A model generated the notes under the pieces. The model saw nothing but the letters and a program-made list of their open reading frames with translations, did no database searches and was not told where the DNA came from. A stretch of 64,000 nt of DNA from positions 4,464,001 through 4,528,000 of the forward strand of contig NZ_AP029028.1 of NCBI RefSeq assembly GCF_037076565.1. The letters are read 5' to 3'. Of this stretch, positions 1 to 10,302 are shown in pieces (position 1 is the first letter of the stretch; every line of letters starts with the position of its first letter). The DNA is from Herbaspirillum sp. DW155. GTDB lineage: Bacteria; Pseudomonadota; Gammaproteobacteria; Burkholderiales; Burkholderiaceae_D. Position numbers and translations under genes: made by a program.

Positions 1-87
1 CCAGCCTTTATTTCCTTTACCTGATTGCGATATGACCGCGCCTGAACCCGCTGCTGCTCGCCTGACTTCACTTCATTGATGACCAAC

Positions 88-1614
88 ATGAGTAACGATT
101 ATCTGAAAAAAATCCTGACCGCCCGCGTCTACGACGTCGCCCAAGAAACCCCGCTGGAACTGGCGAACACGCTGTCGCAAAGGATTGATAATCGAATTTA
201 CTTCAAGCGTGAAGACATGCAGAGCGTGTTCAGCTTCAAGCTGCGCGGCGCCTACAACAAGATGGCCCACCTGAGCCCGGCGCAACTGAAGCGCGGCGTC
301 ATCTGCGCCTCCGCCGGCAACCACGCCCAGGGCGTGGCGCTTTCCGCAGCACGCCTGGGCTGCCGCGCCGTCATCGTCATGCCCACCACCACCCCGCAGG
401 TGAAGATCGATGCCGTCAAGGCGCGCGGCGGTGAAGTGGTGCTCTTCGGCGACTCCTTCACCGATGCCTACGAACACGCGCTGACGCTGGAAAAGAAGCA
501 GAAGCTGACCTTCGTCCACCCCTTCGATGATCCCTACGTGATCGCCGGCCAGGGCACGGTGGGCATGGAAATCCTGCGCCAGCATCCCGACCCTATCCAC
601 GCCATCTTCGTGGCCATCGGCGGTGGCGGGCTGATCGCGGGTGTGGCTTCCTACGTCAAGGCGGTGCGCCCGGACATCAAGATCATCGGCGTGCAGACCA
701 CCGACTCCGACGCCATGGCCCGCAGCCTCAAAGCCGGCCGCCGCGTGGCGCTGCCGGATGTGGGCCTGTTCTCGGACGGGACGGCCGTCAAGCTGGTAGG
801 TGAAGAAACCTTCCGCATCGCCAAAGAACTGGTCGATGACATCATCATCGTCGACACCGATGCCGTCTGCACCGCCATCAAGGACATCTTCCAGGACACC
901 CGCAGCATCGTCGAACCCGCCGGTGCGCTGGCCGTGGCCGGTGCCAAGGCTTACGTGGAGCGCGCAAAGGCCAGCAAGAAGCCGATCAAGGGCGAGTCCC
1001 TGATCACCATTGCCTGCGGCGCCAACATGAACTTCGACCGCCTGCGCTTCGTGGCCGAGATGGCCGATGCGGGCGAGGCGCGCGAGGCGGTCTTCGCCGT
1101 CACCATTCCCGAGGAACGCGGCAGCTTCCGCCGCTTCTGTGAAACCGTGGGCCCGCGCAACGTCACCGAATTCAACTACCGCATCAGCGATGCCAGGGCG
1201 GCGCACGTGTTCGTGGGCATCCAGGTGTCGGCGGCCGATGAAGCCGGCAAGATCGCGCGCAACTTCGAGAAGGCCGGCTTTGGCGTGCTCGACCTGACCC
1301 ATGATGAACTGGCCAAGGTTCACATCCGTCACCTGGTGGGCGGCAAGAGTGAACTGGCGGGCGATGAGTTGCTGTATCGCTTCGAATTCCCCGAGCGTCC
1401 GGGCGCGCTGATGAAGTTCCTTTCCAGCATGAACCCTGGCTGGAATATCAGCCTGTTCCATTACCGCAACCAGGGCGGCGACGTCGGCCGCATCCTGATC
1501 GGCCTGCAGGTGCCCAAGAAGGAAATGAAGGAATTGCGCGCCTTCCTGGCCCAGCTGGGCTATCGTCACTGGGACGAAACCAAGAACCCGCTGTACAAGC
1601 TCTTCCTCGGCTAA
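88..1614 (+). CDS. ilvA: Threonine ammonia-lyase, biosynthetic (threonine deaminase)
   Basis: PLP-dependent enzyme that deaminates L-threonine to 2-oxobutanoate, the entry step of isoleucine synthesis in the cytoplasm. The 508-residue protein has the family's usual length (about 510). The PLP lysine is K51 in SFKLRGAYN, and the phosphate-binding glycine loop IGGGGL is near residues 177-182. The C-terminal third (from about residue 325) matches the two ACT-like regulatory domains that give isoleucine feedback in this family. TTG 76, ATG 79 and ATG 88 are all in frame. ATG 88 (MSNDYLKK) is preferred because relatives begin close to this point. No clear Shine-Dalgarno marks any of the three. It stands alone, 99 bp before queF. 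Confidence 0.95.
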   Translation: MSNDYLKKILTARVYDVAQETPLELANTLSQRIDNRIYFKREDMQSVFSFKLRGAYNKMAHLSPAQLKRGVICASAGNHAQGVALSAARLGCRAVIVMPTTTPQVKIDAVKARGGEVVLFGDSFTDAYEHALTLEKKQKLTFVHPFDDPYVIAGQGTVGMEILRQHPDPIHAIFVAIGGGGLIAGVASYVKAVRPDIKIIGVQTTDSDAMARSLKAGRRVALPDVGLFSDGTAVKLVGEETFRIAKELVDDIIIVDTDAVCTAIKDIFQDTRSIVEPAGALAVAGAKAYVERAKASKKPIKGESLITIACGANMNFDRLRFVAEMADAGEAREAVFAVTIPEERGSFRRFCETVGPRNVTEFNYRISDARAAHVFVGIQVSAADEAGKIARNFEKAGFGVLDLTHDELAKVHIRHLVGGKSELAGDELLYRFEFPERPGALMKFLSSMNPGWNISLFHYRNQGGDVGRILIGLQVPKKEMKELRAFLAQLGYRHWDETKNPLYKLFLG

Positions 1615-1713
1615 GGCCGAACGCTGCCCGCCCGCGCGCCGCTCCACCGGCGCGCGGGGCAGCATGACTACTGAACGAACAAGCTGAACCCGCAGCACCT
1701 CAGGAGTATTCAC

Positions 1714-2589
1714 ATGGACCACACCACCCCGTCCGCATCCATCGTCGGCCATTCGCCGGAAAGCTCGCCCCTGGGCAAGAGTTCGGAATATCCGACCCAT
1801 TACGACCCCAGCCTGCTGTTCCCCATCCCGCGCGCGCCCAAGCGTGCCGAGTTGCAGATCAGCGGCACCCTGCCCTTCTTCGGTGCGGACTTCTGGACGG
1901 CCTATGAAATTTCCTGGCTGAACCTGCGCGGCAAGCCGCAGATCGCCATCGCCACCTTCATGGTGCCGGCCGATTCGCCCAACATCATCGAGTCGAAGTC
2001 CTTCAAGCTGTACCTGAACTCCTTCAATCAGGAACGCCTGGAAAGCGCCGACCAGCTCATCGACAAGCTGCGCACCGATCTTTCGGCCGCCGCGGGCGCC
2101 AGCGTGCAGGTGACGTTGACCGAATCCTCGCAGTTCGGGCAGCTGCAGTTCGGCGAACTCTCCGGGCTGCTGCTGGACCGGCTCGATGTGGAAATCGAAC
2201 CGGCCGCTACCGGCGCCCATCCCGATGGCAGCCTGCTGCGCGCCAATACGGAGGAAGCCACGGTGGAAGAGACGCTGGTGTCGCACCTGCTCAAGTCCAA
2301 CTGCCCGGTGACCAGCCAGCCCGACTGGGGCAGCGTGCAGATCCAGTACGTGGGTGCGCCCATCGATCAGGAGCGGCTGCTGAAGTACATCATCAGCTTC
2401 CGTGAGCACAATGAATTCCACGAGCAATGCGTGGAACGCATCTTCACCGACATCCTGCGCCACTGCAAACCGCAGAAACTGGCCGTCTACGCCCGCTACA
2501 CGCGGCGCGGCGGGCTGGACATCAATCCCTGGCGCAGCAATTTCTCCAGCGCCAAACCGCCCTCGCAATTGCGCAACGCCCGCCAGTGA
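1714..2589 (+). CDS. queF: NADPH-dependent 7-cyano-7-deazaguanine reductase
   Basis: Reduces the nitrile preQ0 to the amine preQ1 with two NADPH during queuosine (modified tRNA) synthesis. The 291-residue protein is the long two-lobed form seen in Proteobacteria (about 280 residues). The QueF signature ESKSFK is at 93-98. The nucleophilic cysteine that forms the thioimide with preQ0 is C197 in KSNCPVT. The FHEQCVERI segment matches the second conserved block. A good ribosome site (AGGAG, about 1701-1705) precedes ATG 1714. No preQ1 riboswitch-like fold was seen upstream, and no other que gene is nearby. Confidence 0.95.
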   Translation: MDHTTPSASIVGHSPESSPLGKSSEYPTHYDPSLLFPIPRAPKRAELQISGTLPFFGADFWTAYEISWLNLRGKPQIAIATFMVPADSPNIIESKSFKLYLNSFNQERLESADQLIDKLRTDLSAAAGASVQVTLTESSQFGQLQFGELSGLLLDRLDVEIEPAATGAHPDGSLLRANTEEATVEETLVSHLLKSNCPVTSQPDWGSVQIQYVGAPIDQERLLKYIISFREHNEFHEQCVERIFTDILRHCKPQKLAVYARYTRRGGLDINPWRSNFSSAKPPSQLRNARQ

Positions 2590-2861
2590 GCCCATGCATT
2601 GTGGCTTGCCAGCCACTTTGCGCGGCCAAATTGTTACCAAACCTTACGGGAAGAGAGTCCGTCGTCTCGCAGAGATAAGGATCGAACAGGTTTTTGGTAA
2701 CATCTTGCCTTTTGGCAAACTCATCATCACGGGATACTTTTGCCTCGATGCCTGTCCATGTTGACTGATGAGCTGGCGCGCCCCTCTCTGCTGCGTGTCC
2801 GACTTTCTCCACCCTCTTGTTTTCCCGTTGTCGCGTTTTTGCTTTTCCATTCATAACAATC

Positions 2862-3476
2862 ATGAAAACCACCTCCCAGCCCCGGCGCCAGGCCGCTTCC
2901 TTCACCATTGGCGCGATCTTGCGCAAAGCGGCCCTTGCCGGCGCCGCTGCCTTGAGCCTGGCCCCCGCCGCCCACGCCGAAGACAACCAGTACAGCCTGT
3001 GGCAACAGGTCAAGGACCACGCCAGCCACATCTGGGACCAGGGCGACGATGCCATTTATCTGTCCGGGGTGGCCCACCACGGCCGCAGCACCTACAGCCG
3101 CGAAAAGCTCAACGAGCTCAATGAACACGCCTGGGGCCTGGGCTATGGCAAGACTCTGCGCAATGAGAAGGGCGATGATGAATCCCTGTACGGTTTCGTC
3201 ATCAAGGATTCCCACCGTCATCCGCAATACATGGCCGGCTACGCCTATGAATGGGTGTTCCCGATCGCCCATAGCGGCCTGGAGCTGGGCCTGGGCGGCA
3301 CGGCCATGCTGATGAGTCGTCAGGATTACTTCCACAGCGTGCCTTTCCCGGTGCCGCTGCCGCTGGCGTCCGTCGGCACGCAAAAGGCCAAGCTCATGTT
3401 CGCCTACGTGCCGCGCTTTTCCTCCAGCAAGAACAACGGCGACGTGCTGCTGATCTTCGGCCGTATCGAGATGTAA
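2862..3476 (+). CDS. pagP: Lipid A palmitoyltransferase PagP
   Basis: Outer-membrane beta-barrel enzyme that moves a palmitate from phospholipid to lipid A, a known route to resistance against cationic peptides. The 204-residue precursor starts with a signal peptide likely cut after AHA (residue 39). The mature part keeps the PagP signature: histidines at 72-73 (catalytic His), IKDS with D116-S117 (Asp and Ser of the active site), and a strongly conserved strand with PLPLASVG near the C-terminus. The open frame extends 15 codons upstream, but ATG 2862 begins the signal peptide. There is no adjacent partner gene. PhoP-type control is known in enterics; no PhoP box was identified here. Confidence 0.88.
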   Translation: MKTTSQPRRQAASFTIGAILRKAALAGAAALSLAPAAHAEDNQYSLWQQVKDHASHIWDQGDDAIYLSGVAHHGRSTYSREKLNELNEHAWGLGYGKTLRNEKGDDESLYGFVIKDSHRHPQYMAGYAYEWVFPIAHSGLELGLGGTAMLMSRQDYFHSVPFPVPLPLASVGTQKAKLMFAYVPRFSSSKNNGDVLLIFGRIEM

Positions 3477-3797
3477 GCCCGGCAAGGCGCAGGATGGCCT
3501 CCTGGGCATGTGCTTCTTCACTGCCGCCAGGTCAGAGTGATCAGATGACCGATGAGCCAGCCGATGTCCCTGCCCTGAGGCAGGCATCGGCCCACATCAT
3601 CGCCAAGCATCACGGCTTCCTATCCCTTGTGGCAACATGTTGCTCACGATCATCGGCCTGCATGCCGCAGAGCGCATCAATTCGGCCCCTTCTGCCCGAA
3701 ATCCCCTCCTGTTCAGCGCTTTCAAAGCCTTCCGCCGCCGGCAAAGAAGCCTATAATCCTGCTCAAAGCTTCAGCCCGTAGCAAATTCTTGAGCGTC
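3477..3797. other. Intergenic region pagP-ptsN with a strong hairpin
   Basis: No gene is seen in these 321 bases. A long hairpin lies at 3560-3591: arms GCCGATG and CATCGGC enclose a second stem CCTGCC/GGCAGG with a CTGA loop and a two-base bulge. It has no T-tract, so it is not a standard intrinsic terminator, though it may protect the pagP mRNA 3' end. The right part holds the ptsN promoter candidate. Confidence 0.5.
3752..3757 (+). promoter_or_regulatory. -10 element upstream of ptsN
   Basis: A perfect TATAAT lies 40 bases before the ptsN start. No good -35 hexamer is found at 16-18 bp spacing, so it is a probable but incomplete sigma-70 promoter. In many relatives ptsN is cotranscribed from rpoN-hpf. 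That upstream context is missing here, so ptsN needs a promoter of its own. Confidence 0.4.
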
Positions 3798-4271
3798 ATG
3801 ACTAATCTCGCAAAAATCCTGTCTCCAGAAAACGTGGTTCTGGATCTGGAAGTCTCCAGCAAAAAAAGAGCTTTCGAACAAGCCGGCCTGACCTTCGAAA
3901 ACAACAGCGGCATCGCCCGCTCTACCGTTTCCGAAAACCTGTTTGCCCGGGAGCGCCTTGGTTCGACCGGCCTGGGTCATGGTGTGGCCGTGCCGCACGG
4001 CCGCATCAAGGGCCTGAAGGCGCCGCTGGCCCTGTTCATGCGCCTGGCCGCGCCGATTCCCTTCGAGTCGCCCGATGGTCAGCCGGTCAAGCTGCTGGTG
4101 TTCCTGCTCATTCCCGATCATGTGACGCAGCAGCATCTGGAAATCCTCTCGGAAATCGCCGAGATGTTTTCCGATGATGCCTTCCGCAACGAACTCACCG
4201 TCGAGTCCGATCCCGCCGTGGTGCATGCCCGCATCGTGACCTGGCAGACTTCGATGGAAAAAGCCGGCTGA
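3798..4271 (+). CDS. ptsN: Nitrogen PTS EIIA component (EIIA-Ntr)
   Basis: Phosphoryl acceptor of the regulatory nitrogen PTS, usually phosphorylated by NPr. It acts by binding targets such as K+ transport and stress regulators. The 157-residue protein has the EIIA fold, with the phospho-histidine H67 in GVAVPHGR. ATG 3798 is chosen over the longer open frame because MTNLAKILSPENV matches the start typical of the family. hprK follows after 75 bp and rapZ after that, as in other Betaproteobacteria. rpoN and hpf, which often precede ptsN, lie about 56 kb away at the other end of this window. Confidence 0.95.
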   Translation: MTNLAKILSPENVVLDLEVSSKKRAFEQAGLTFENNSGIARSTVSENLFARERLGSTGLGHGVAVPHGRIKGLKAPLALFMRLAAPIPFESPDGQPVKLLVFLLIPDHVTQQHLEILSEIAEMFSDDAFRNELTVESDPAVVHARIVTWQTSMEKAG

Positions 4272-4346
4272 AAAAACCGGCACAAGTACGCTGCATCACA
4301 CCGGCGGCAAGGCCGCCCTCTATCCTGTCAGCAGATCCGGATCTCC

Positions 4347-5285
4347 ATGCCCAATTATTCCGCGTTGTCGATTCAGCAGCTGTACGAAGAAAACCGTGAG
4401 TCCCTGCAACTGGGCTGGTTCGCCGGCTTCCCCGGCGGCGAGCGCCTCATCTCCGGCGACGCCGTGTCGGCCTCCGATCAGGTTGGTCACCTGAACCTGA
4501 TCCACCCCGGCCGCCTGCAGGTCTTCGGCCATCAGGAAATCGAGTACTACAATCGTCTCTCCAACACCTCGCGCGCCTACCAGACCGCCGAACTGGTGGC
4601 CGGAGAACCGCCCGCCTTCATCATCGCGCAGGGCCTGTCGACACCGCCCGATCTGCTGGCGGTCTGCGATGAAAAGAACATCCCGCTGTTTTCCACGCCG
4701 CTGCCGGCCGCCCAGGTGATCGACTATCTGCGCGTGTATCTGTCCAAGAAACTGGCGCAGCAGATCACCATGCATGGCGTGTTCATGGACGTACTGGGCG
4801 TGGGTGTGCTCATCACCGGCGAATCGGGCCTGGGCAAGAGCGAACTGGGTCTGGAACTGATTTCGCGCAGCCACGGCCTGGTGGCCGATGATGCGGTGGA
4901 GTTCGCCCGCATCGCACCCAACATGATCGAGGGCCGCTGCCCGCCGCTGTTGGCGAACCTGCTGGAAGTGCGCGGCCTGGGTCTGCTGGACATCAAGGCC
5001 ATCTTTGGCGAGACTGCCGTACGCCGCAAGATGCGCCTGAAACTGATCGTGCACCTGGTCCGCCGCAGCACCCTGGAAGAAAACTACGAACGCCTGCCGC
5101 TGGATGCGCAGTACGAAGAAGTGCTGGGCCTGCCGATCCGCAAGGTGGTCATTCCCGTGGCCGCCGGCCGCAACATCGCGGTGCTGCTGGAGGCCGCCGT
5201 GCGCAATACCATCCTGCAACTGCGCGGCATCGACACCTTGAAGGAATTCATCGAACGCCAGCGCCGCGCCATGAACGGCGAATAG
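4347..5285 (+). CDS. hprK: HPr kinase/phosphorylase
   Basis: Bifunctional enzyme that phosphorylates and dephosphorylates a serine of HPr-type proteins. In Proteobacteria it works within the regulatory PTS. The 312-residue protein carries the HGVFMDV motif (143-149) with the catalytic histidine, Walker A GESGLGKS (158-165), and the HprK signature [15 protein letters not shown] (about 206-220). It sits between ptsN and rapZ in the same orientation, probably as one transcript with ptsN. Length and motifs are normal. Confidence 0.95.
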   Translation: MPNYSALSIQQLYEENRESLQLGWFAGFPGGERLISGDAVSASDQVGHLNLIHPGRLQVFGHQEIEYYNRLSNTSRAYQTAELVAGEPPAFIIAQGLSTPPDLLAVCDEKNIPLFSTPLPAAQVIDYLRVYLSKKLAQQITMHGVFMDVLGVGVLITGESGLGKSELGLELISRSHGLVADDAVEFARIAPNMIEGRCPPLLANLLEVRGLGLLDIKAIFGETAVRRKMRLKLIVHLVRRSTLEENYERLPLDAQYEEVLGLPIRKVVIPVAAGRNIAVLLEAAVRNTILQLRGIDTLKEFIERQRRAMNGE

Positions 5286-5387
5286 CCCACGGGGCGCGGC
5301 TTTCCCGCTTGCCGGGAAAACTTTAGGCAGCATTTCTTCATTCCCGCATCGTCACTTCCGGCCGGACGATGCGTTATGATTGCCGGC

Positions 5388-6251
5388 ATGCGAATCGTTC
5401 TGATCACCGGCATTTCCGGTTCCGGCAAATCGGTAGCACTGCACGTGCTGGAAGACGCCGGCTATTTCTGCGTGGACAATCTCCCCCCTTCCCTGCTGTG
5501 CGATCTGGTACAGACGCGCATCAAGGAAGGCGCCAGCATGCTTGCAGTGGCCACCGATGCGCGCAGCGCCGATTCGCTGGCCACGCTGCGTACCGACATC
5601 GAGCAGTTGCGCAGCGATGGCCATGACGTCAAGGTCTTCTTCCTGACCGCCTCCGACGAGACCCTCATCACCCGCTTTTCCGAGACGCGCCGCAGCCATC
5701 CGCTGTCACATCGCCTGCTGCCGGGCCGCAATCCGAATGACCGCCTGACTCTTACCGAGTGCATCGCTCTGGAGAAAGACATGCTGGGCGACCTGCAGGA
5801 CATCGGCCTGGTGATGGATACGTCGGAACTCAGTTCCAACAAGCTGCGCCGCTGGATCAAGGAGCTGGTGGACCTGGAGCGCTCACCGCTGACGCTGCTC
5901 ATCGAATCGTTTGCCTTCAAGCACGGCCTGCCGCTGGACGCCGATCTGGTGTTCGACGTGCGCATGCTGCCCAATCCGCACTACGATGCCCGGCTGCGTC
6001 CGCTGACCGGACGGGATACGCCGGTGATCGAGTTCCTGGCCAGCTATCCCGAAGTGGCCGACATGTTCAACGACATCCGCAGCTTTGTGGAAAAGTGGCT
6101 GCCCTCCTTCAAGAACGACAACCGCAGCTATCTCACGGTGGCCATCGGCTGCACGGGTGGCCAGCATCGTTCGGTCTATCTGGCAGAACAACTGGCCAGC
6201 CACTTCCGCGCAACTGAACAGGTGGTGTGCCGGCATCGGCAACTGAACTGA
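5388..6251 (+). CDS. rapZ: RNase adapter / nucleotide-binding protein RapZ
   Basis: In E. coli RapZ delivers the sRNA GlmZ to RNase E and senses glucosamine-6-phosphate; the role in this organism is inferred from the family. The 287 residues include Walker A GISGSGKS (8-15), the conserved VDNLPP segment after the N-terminal domain begins, and the C-terminal [10 protein letters not shown] block. ATG 5388 fits the family start better than ATG 5376, which adds only four residues. The protein ends RHRQLN and so lacks the basic KRK tail that contributes to RNA binding in E. coli RapZ. The repeats at 6269-6336 begin just after the stop. Confidence 0.9.
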   Translation: MRIVLITGISGSGKSVALHVLEDAGYFCVDNLPPSLLCDLVQTRIKEGASMLAVATDARSADSLATLRTDIEQLRSDGHDVKVFFLTASDETLITRFSETRRSHPLSHRLLPGRNPNDRLTLTECIALEKDMLGDLQDIGLVMDTSELSSNKLRRWIKELVDLERSPLTLLIESFAFKHGLPLDADLVFDVRMLPNPHYDARLRPLTGRDTPVIEFLASYPEVADMFNDIRSFVEKWLPSFKNDNRSYLTVAIGCTGGQHRSVYLAEQLASHFRATEQVVCRHRQLN

Positions 6252-6268
6252 TACGGTGTCCGCTGCTG

Positions 6269-6336
6269 AACTGTCAGCGGCTTGGCACTGAAGTGTCAGG
6301 TAGCTGGACCGCAACTGTCAGGTGAACTGTTCAGGT
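6269..6336. repeat. Four imperfect AACTGTCAGGT repeats between rapZ and mutY
   Basis: Copies start at 6269 (AACTGTCAG), 6291 (AAGTGTCAGGT), 6313 (AACTGTCAGGT) and 6325 (AACTGTTCAGGT). The last one runs into the mutY stop codon. The region is convergent, and the repeats match no intrinsic terminator. Origin is unknown; see findings. Confidence 0.6.
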
Positions 6337-7473
6337 AGTGGCCAGCAAATCGTCCGACCGCAAGACCCCCAGCAAGAGTTTCTTGACCGGCGCCGGCAAG
6401 GGCGCATCGGCCAGCCTGCTGGCCGGATACCAGAGCAGCGCGCCCTCGGCGATGTGATGCGTGCGGCTCTTCAAGGCCACCTGGAAGGGCGCGACATGCA
6501 GCTTGAAGTGCGTGAAGACGTGCGAGAACGGCTGCAGCTTGCGACAGCCGTCCAGTTCGCCATAGGGCGCCACCAGCGTATGGACGGCGGTATCGAATCC
6601 TGCGGCGTCACTGACCGCGATTTCCGGCAGTGACAGCAGGCCGCCCCAGATGCCGCTGTCCGGGCGCTGTTCCAGCAACACATCTGCTCCGTGGGTGATG
6701 ACCAGCATCACGGTGTCCTTTTCCGGCACGGCTTTCTTCGGCTTGCTCACCGGCAGCTCGGCCACGCGGTCATCGGCCAGTGCCACGCAGCGTGCGGCCA
6801 GGGGACAGCGCGTGCAGGCGGGCTTGCCGCGCACGCACAGCGTTGCGCCCAGATCCATCAGGCCCTGGGTATAGGACTCGATATCGTCCTCGGGCAGCAG
6901 CGCCACGGCGCGCAGCCAGAGCTGGTCTTCAACCGGCTTGGCACCGGGATAGCCATCGATGCCGAACACCCGCGCAAACACACGCTTGACGTTGCCATCG
7001 AGAATGGCCGCGCGCCGTCCGTAGGAAAAGGCCGCGATGGCGGCGGCGGTGGAGCGCCCGATGCCGGGCAGGTCGGCCAGCAGCGCCGGATCATCCGGGA
7101 AGCGTCCACCATATTCCGCCACCACGCGCTGCGCGCACCTGTGCAGGTTGCGTGCGCGGGTGTAGTAGCCCAGCCCGCTCCAGAGCGCCATCACGTCTTC
7201 GGAGGGCGCAGCGGCCAGGGCGAAGACATCCGGGCAACGTTCCAGGAAGCGCTGGTAATACGGAATCACGGCCGCCACCTGGGTCTGCTGCAGCATGATC
7301 TCGGAGAGCCACACCCGATACGCATCGCGCGTGTTCTGCCAGGGCAGCTTGTGACGGCCGTGCTGCTTCTGCCAGGCGATCACTGCCGCCGAAAAGGAGG
7401 GATCTTCATACTGCGCACCAGCGTCCTGGCTGGCGGCCGCCTTCTTGCGGCGCGGTTCGACGAGACCCTTCAT
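6331..7473 (-). CDS. mutY: Adenine DNA glycosylase MutY
   Basis: Removes adenine mispaired with 8-oxoguanine, the second line of the GO repair system after MutM. The 380-residue protein has the catalytic glutamate E58 in [11 protein letters not shown], the HhH-GPD motif LPGIGRST with the catalytic aspartate D159 (ILDGNV), and a 4Fe-4S loop C213-x6-C220-x2-C223-x5-C229. A NUDIX-like C-terminal domain (from about residue 250) recognises 8-oxoG. The start is ATG at 7473, which overlaps the mutM stop by four bases (ATGA), so the two repair genes are translationally coupled. Longer upstream frames run inside mutM and are rejected. Confidence 0.95.
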   Translation of the reverse strand: MKGLVEPRRKKAAASQDAGAQYEDPSFSAAVIAWQKQHGRHKLPWQNTRDAYRVWLSEIMLQQTQVAAVIPYYQRFLERCPDVFALAAAPSEDVMALWSGLGYYTRARNLHRCAQRVVAEYGGRFPDDPALLADLPGIGRSTAAAIAAFSYGRRAAILDGNVKRVFARVFGIDGYPGAKPVEDQLWLRAVALLPEDDIESYTQGLMDLGATLCVRGKPACTRCPLAARCVALADDRVAELPVSKPKKAVPEKDTVMLVITHGADVLLEQRPDSGIWGGLLSLPEIAVSDAAGFDTAVHTLVAPYGELDGCRKLQPFSHVFTHFKLHVAPFQVALKSRTHHIAEGALLWYPASRLADAPLPAPVKKLLLGVLRSDDLLATT

Positions 7474-8291
7474 TTCTGGCAGTTCACGCAATAAAAGGTG
7501 GACCGCTGGCCCTGCTTGATCTGGCGGATCGGTGTGGCGCAGATGCGGCAAGGCTCGCCGGTACGGTTGTAGACGAAGTAATTCTGCTGGAAGTAACCCG
7601 ACTGTCCGTTTACGGCAATGAAGTCGCGCAAGCTGCTGCCGCCCTGCTCGATGGCGGCGGCCAGCGTCTCGCGAATGGCCTCGGCCAGGCGTTCGTAGCG
7701 TGCCAGGCTGATCTTTCCCGCTGGCGTCTTGGGATTGATGCGGGCCTTGAACAGGCTCTCGGACGCATAGATGTTGCCGACCCCGACCACGATATCGCCG
7801 GCCAGCAGCACCTGTTTGATGGGGGCGCTGCGCCCGCGCGTCTGCCTGAACAGTTCGGCCGCGCTGAACTTGTCTTCCAGCGGTTCCACGCCCAGGCTGC
7901 GCAGCAGCAGGTGTTCCTCGATGTCGCCCTCGCTGAGGTCGTGCCAGAGGATGGCACCGAAGCGGCGCGGGTCGGTCATGCGCATGACCTGGCCGCCCAC
8001 TTCCAGATCGAAGTGGTCATGCTTTTGCGGGGCGATGCCCGGCGGCAGGATGCGCAGATGGCCCGACATGCCCAGGTGCACGATGAGCGTGCCATGGTCG
8101 AAATGGATCAGCAGGTATTTGCCGCGCCGTCCGGTACTGCGGATCACGCGGCCGGTCAGGAGCGCATCCAGTCCGGTGGGGAAAGGCCAGCGCAGGCCGG
8201 TATGGCGCAGCACGACGCCGCTGACGGTCTGCCCCTCCAGATGGGGTGCGACCCCGCGGCGGGTGACTTCGACTTCTGGTAATTCAGGCAT
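7470..8291 (-). CDS. mutM: Formamidopyrimidine-DNA glycosylase (Fpg)
   Basis: Bifunctional glycosylase and AP lyase that excises 8-oxoguanine and formamidopyrimidines. The start is fixed by the mandatory N-terminus MPELPEVE: after Met removal Pro2 is the nucleophile and Glu3 is catalytic. The 273-residue protein ends with the zinc finger (CRIC and CVNC pairs) that inserts into DNA. It is the first gene of the mutM-mutY pair, divergent from the TPR lipoprotein gene. The 51-codon upstream extension of the frame has no such motif and is not used. Confidence 0.96.
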   Translation of the reverse strand: MPELPEVEVTRRGVAPHLEGQTVSGVVLRHTGLRWPFPTGLDALLTGRVIRSTGRRGKYLLIHFDHGTLIVHLGMSGHLRILPPGIAPQKHDHFDLEVGGQVMRMTDPRRFGAILWHDLSEGDIEEHLLLRSLGVEPLEDKFSAAELFRQTRGRSAPIKQVLLAGDIVVGVGNIYASESLFKARINPKTPAGKISLARYERLAEAIRETLAAAIEQGGSSLRDFIAVNGQSGYFQQNYFVYNRTGEPCRICATPIRQIKQGQRSTFYCVNCQK

Positions 8292-8493
8292 GGGCTTGCG
8301 TTCGGGGAGGTCAGGGATAGCCGGGACGAGCGGGAAGCTGCATATGATAATGCACTTGCCGAAATCAAGACCTGAAGCCGCGCGCGCACGCGGCATGCGG
8401 AAGCTTGTCAAAGATGGATTACACTGCGCTGTCAGCAACGCCACGGTTGTTGCGCGTAAAATCGAACCTCTGTCGAATCGTCAGGATGACATC

Positions 8494-10302
8494 TTGAAAA
8501 AAACCATCGCCCTCCTCACCAGTTCCCTGCTGCTGACAGCCTGCTCGGTCTTCCAGCAGCCCGGCGACAAGGAGAACGCCCAGGGGGATCAGAAGACGGC
8601 ATCCTCGTCGTCTTCCTCCAAGCAAGCCAGTCGCAAGAAGGCCGCCAAGGCCCGGGTACAGCCGCAGGAAGATGCGCTGCCCGCCGTGGCGCTGAGCGAA
8701 GACATTCTTTACAAAGTGCTGACGTCCGAGATCGCCTTCCAGCGCGGCCAGTGGCAATCAGCCTACGTGACCATGCTGGCCGCTGCCCAGCAGACGCGCG
8801 ACCCGCGCCTGGCCAAGCGTGCCGCCGAAATGGCGGTGACGGCGCGCCAGCCCGGAGAAGCCCTGGTGGCCGTGCGGTTGTGGACCGAACTGGCGCCGCA
8901 TTCGGATGAAGCCCTGCAGAACTACCTGGGCCTGATCATGCTCTCGGACAGCGTGGACGAGATCGAACCGCTCCTGACCCAGCGCCTGGCCGACGCCGCC
9001 CCGCAGGCGCGCGGCCCGATGCTGCTGCAGGTGCAGCGCCTGCTGGCGCGCGCCAAGGACAAGCAAGCCAGCTACGCCATCCTGCAAAATATCAGCAAGC
9101 CCTACGGCGACCTGATGGAAACCCACCTGGCACTGGCCCAGGGTGCCTTCAGCATGGGCGATGGTGCCACCGCCCAGCGCGAAGCCGCCGCCGCCCTGAA
9201 GATCAAGCCCGATTCGGAACTGGCCGTACTCACCGCTGCCCAGGTCGCCTCCAACAACAAGGATGCGACCAAGCTGGTGACCGACTTCCTGCGCAAGTAT
9301 CCGGATGCGCGCGAAGTGCGTGTGGCCTACGCCCGCAGCCTGGTCGAGCAGAAGGAGTTCAAGCAGGCCCGCAGCCAGTTCGAAACCCTGTTGAAGGAAG
9401 ACGGCGAAGATGCCACCACGCTCTTCGCCCTGGGCGTGCTCTCGGCCGAGACCAACCAGCTGAAGGATGCCGAATACTATCTGCAGCGCTACCTGCAGGT
9501 GCTCTCGGCCCAGCCCGAAGAAGACCGCGACCCCAGCCAGGCGCTGCTGCTGCTCTCGCGCATCGCCGAGGAGCGCCGTGATCTGGATTCGGCCTTGCGC
9601 TATCTGGAGCAGGCCGAACCCGGCACCGAGGGTTACATCAGCCTGCAGGTACGACGTGCCCAGCTGCTGTCCCGCAAGAACGACATCGAAGGCGCCCGCA
9701 AGGCGCTGGAAGATGCCCAGTCCGAATCGACCAACGACGGCGAGCAACTGCAGCTGATGCTGGCCGAGTCCACCCTGCTGCGCGACGCCAACCGCAACCA
9801 GGAGGCGGCTGATGTGCTCAAGAGCGGCCTGGAGCGCTTCCCCAACAATACCGACCTGCTCTACGACTATTCCATGGTCCTGGACAAGCTGGGCAAGTAC
9901 GACGAGATGGAAGCCTCGCTGCGCCGCGTCATGAAGCTGGCCCCCGGCAACCAGCACGCTTACAACGCCCTGGGCTATTCGCTGGCGGACCGCAACGTGC
10001 GCCTGCCCGAAGCGCTGGAACTGATCCAGAAGGCCTCCGACCTGGCACCGGAAGACCCCTTCATCGCCGACAGCCTGGGCTGGGTGCTGTTCCGCATGGG
10101 CCGTCTTGAACAGGCCGAGACGCAGATGCGCCGCGCCTATGCCTTGCGGCCGGACGTGGAAATCGGCGTGCATCTGGGTGAAGTGCTGTGGACCAATGGC
10201 AAGCAGGACGAAGCGCGCAAGGTATGGCGCGAAGTCAGCCTGAAAGAACCCAATAACGAAGTCCTGAAAAGCACGCTGGCGCGGCTCAATGTGAAGTTAT
10301 GA
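8494..10302 (+). CDS. TPR-repeat lipoprotein, lolB neighbour
   Basis: A 602-residue exported protein built almost entirely of tetratricopeptide-like helical repeats (about residue 65 to the end). The start is most likely TTG 8494, giving KKTIALLTSSLLLTAC with a lipobox and lipidated C17. No in-frame ATG gives a signal sequence. A Lys/Ser/Gln-rich linker (about 25-55) follows the anchor. It overlaps lolB by four bases (ATGA). This TPR-lolB-ispE order is common in Betaproteobacteria, so a role in outer-membrane lipoprotein or envelope assembly is plausible. No enzymatic motif was found and the precise function is unknown. Confidence 0.85.
   Translation: MKKTIALLTSSLLLTACSVFQQPGDKENAQGDQKTASSSSSSKQASRKKAAKARVQPQEDALPAVALSEDILYKVLTSEIAFQRGQWQSAYVTMLAAAQQTRDPRLAKRAAEMAVTARQPGEALVAVRLWTELAPHSDEALQNYLGLIMLSDSVDEIEPLLTQRLADAAPQARGPMLLQVQRLLARAKDKQASYAILQNISKPYGDLMETHLALAQGAFSMGDGATAQREAAAALKIKPDSELAVLTAAQVASNNKDATKLVTDFLRKYPDAREVRVAYARSLVEQKEFKQARSQFETLLKEDGEDATTLFALGVLSAETNQLKDAEYYLQRYLQVLSAQPEEDRDPSQALLLLSRIAEERRDLDSALRYLEQAEPGTEGYISLQVRRAQLLSRKNDIEGARKALEDAQSESTNDGEQLQLMLAESTLLRDANRNQEAADVLKSGLERFPNNTDLLYDYSMVLDKLGKYDEMEASLRRVMKLAPGNQHAYNALGYSLADRNVRLPEALELIQKASDLAPEDPFIADSLGWVLFRMGRLEQAETQMRRAYALRPDVEIGVHLGEVLWTNGKQDEARKVWREVSLKEPNNEVLKSTLARLNVKL

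Noticed and set aside
73..2640. An 855-codon minus-strand open frame across ilvA and queF
   Set aside because: Same codon-bias artefact. It spans two well-supported genes and their spacer and shows no domain or ribosome site.
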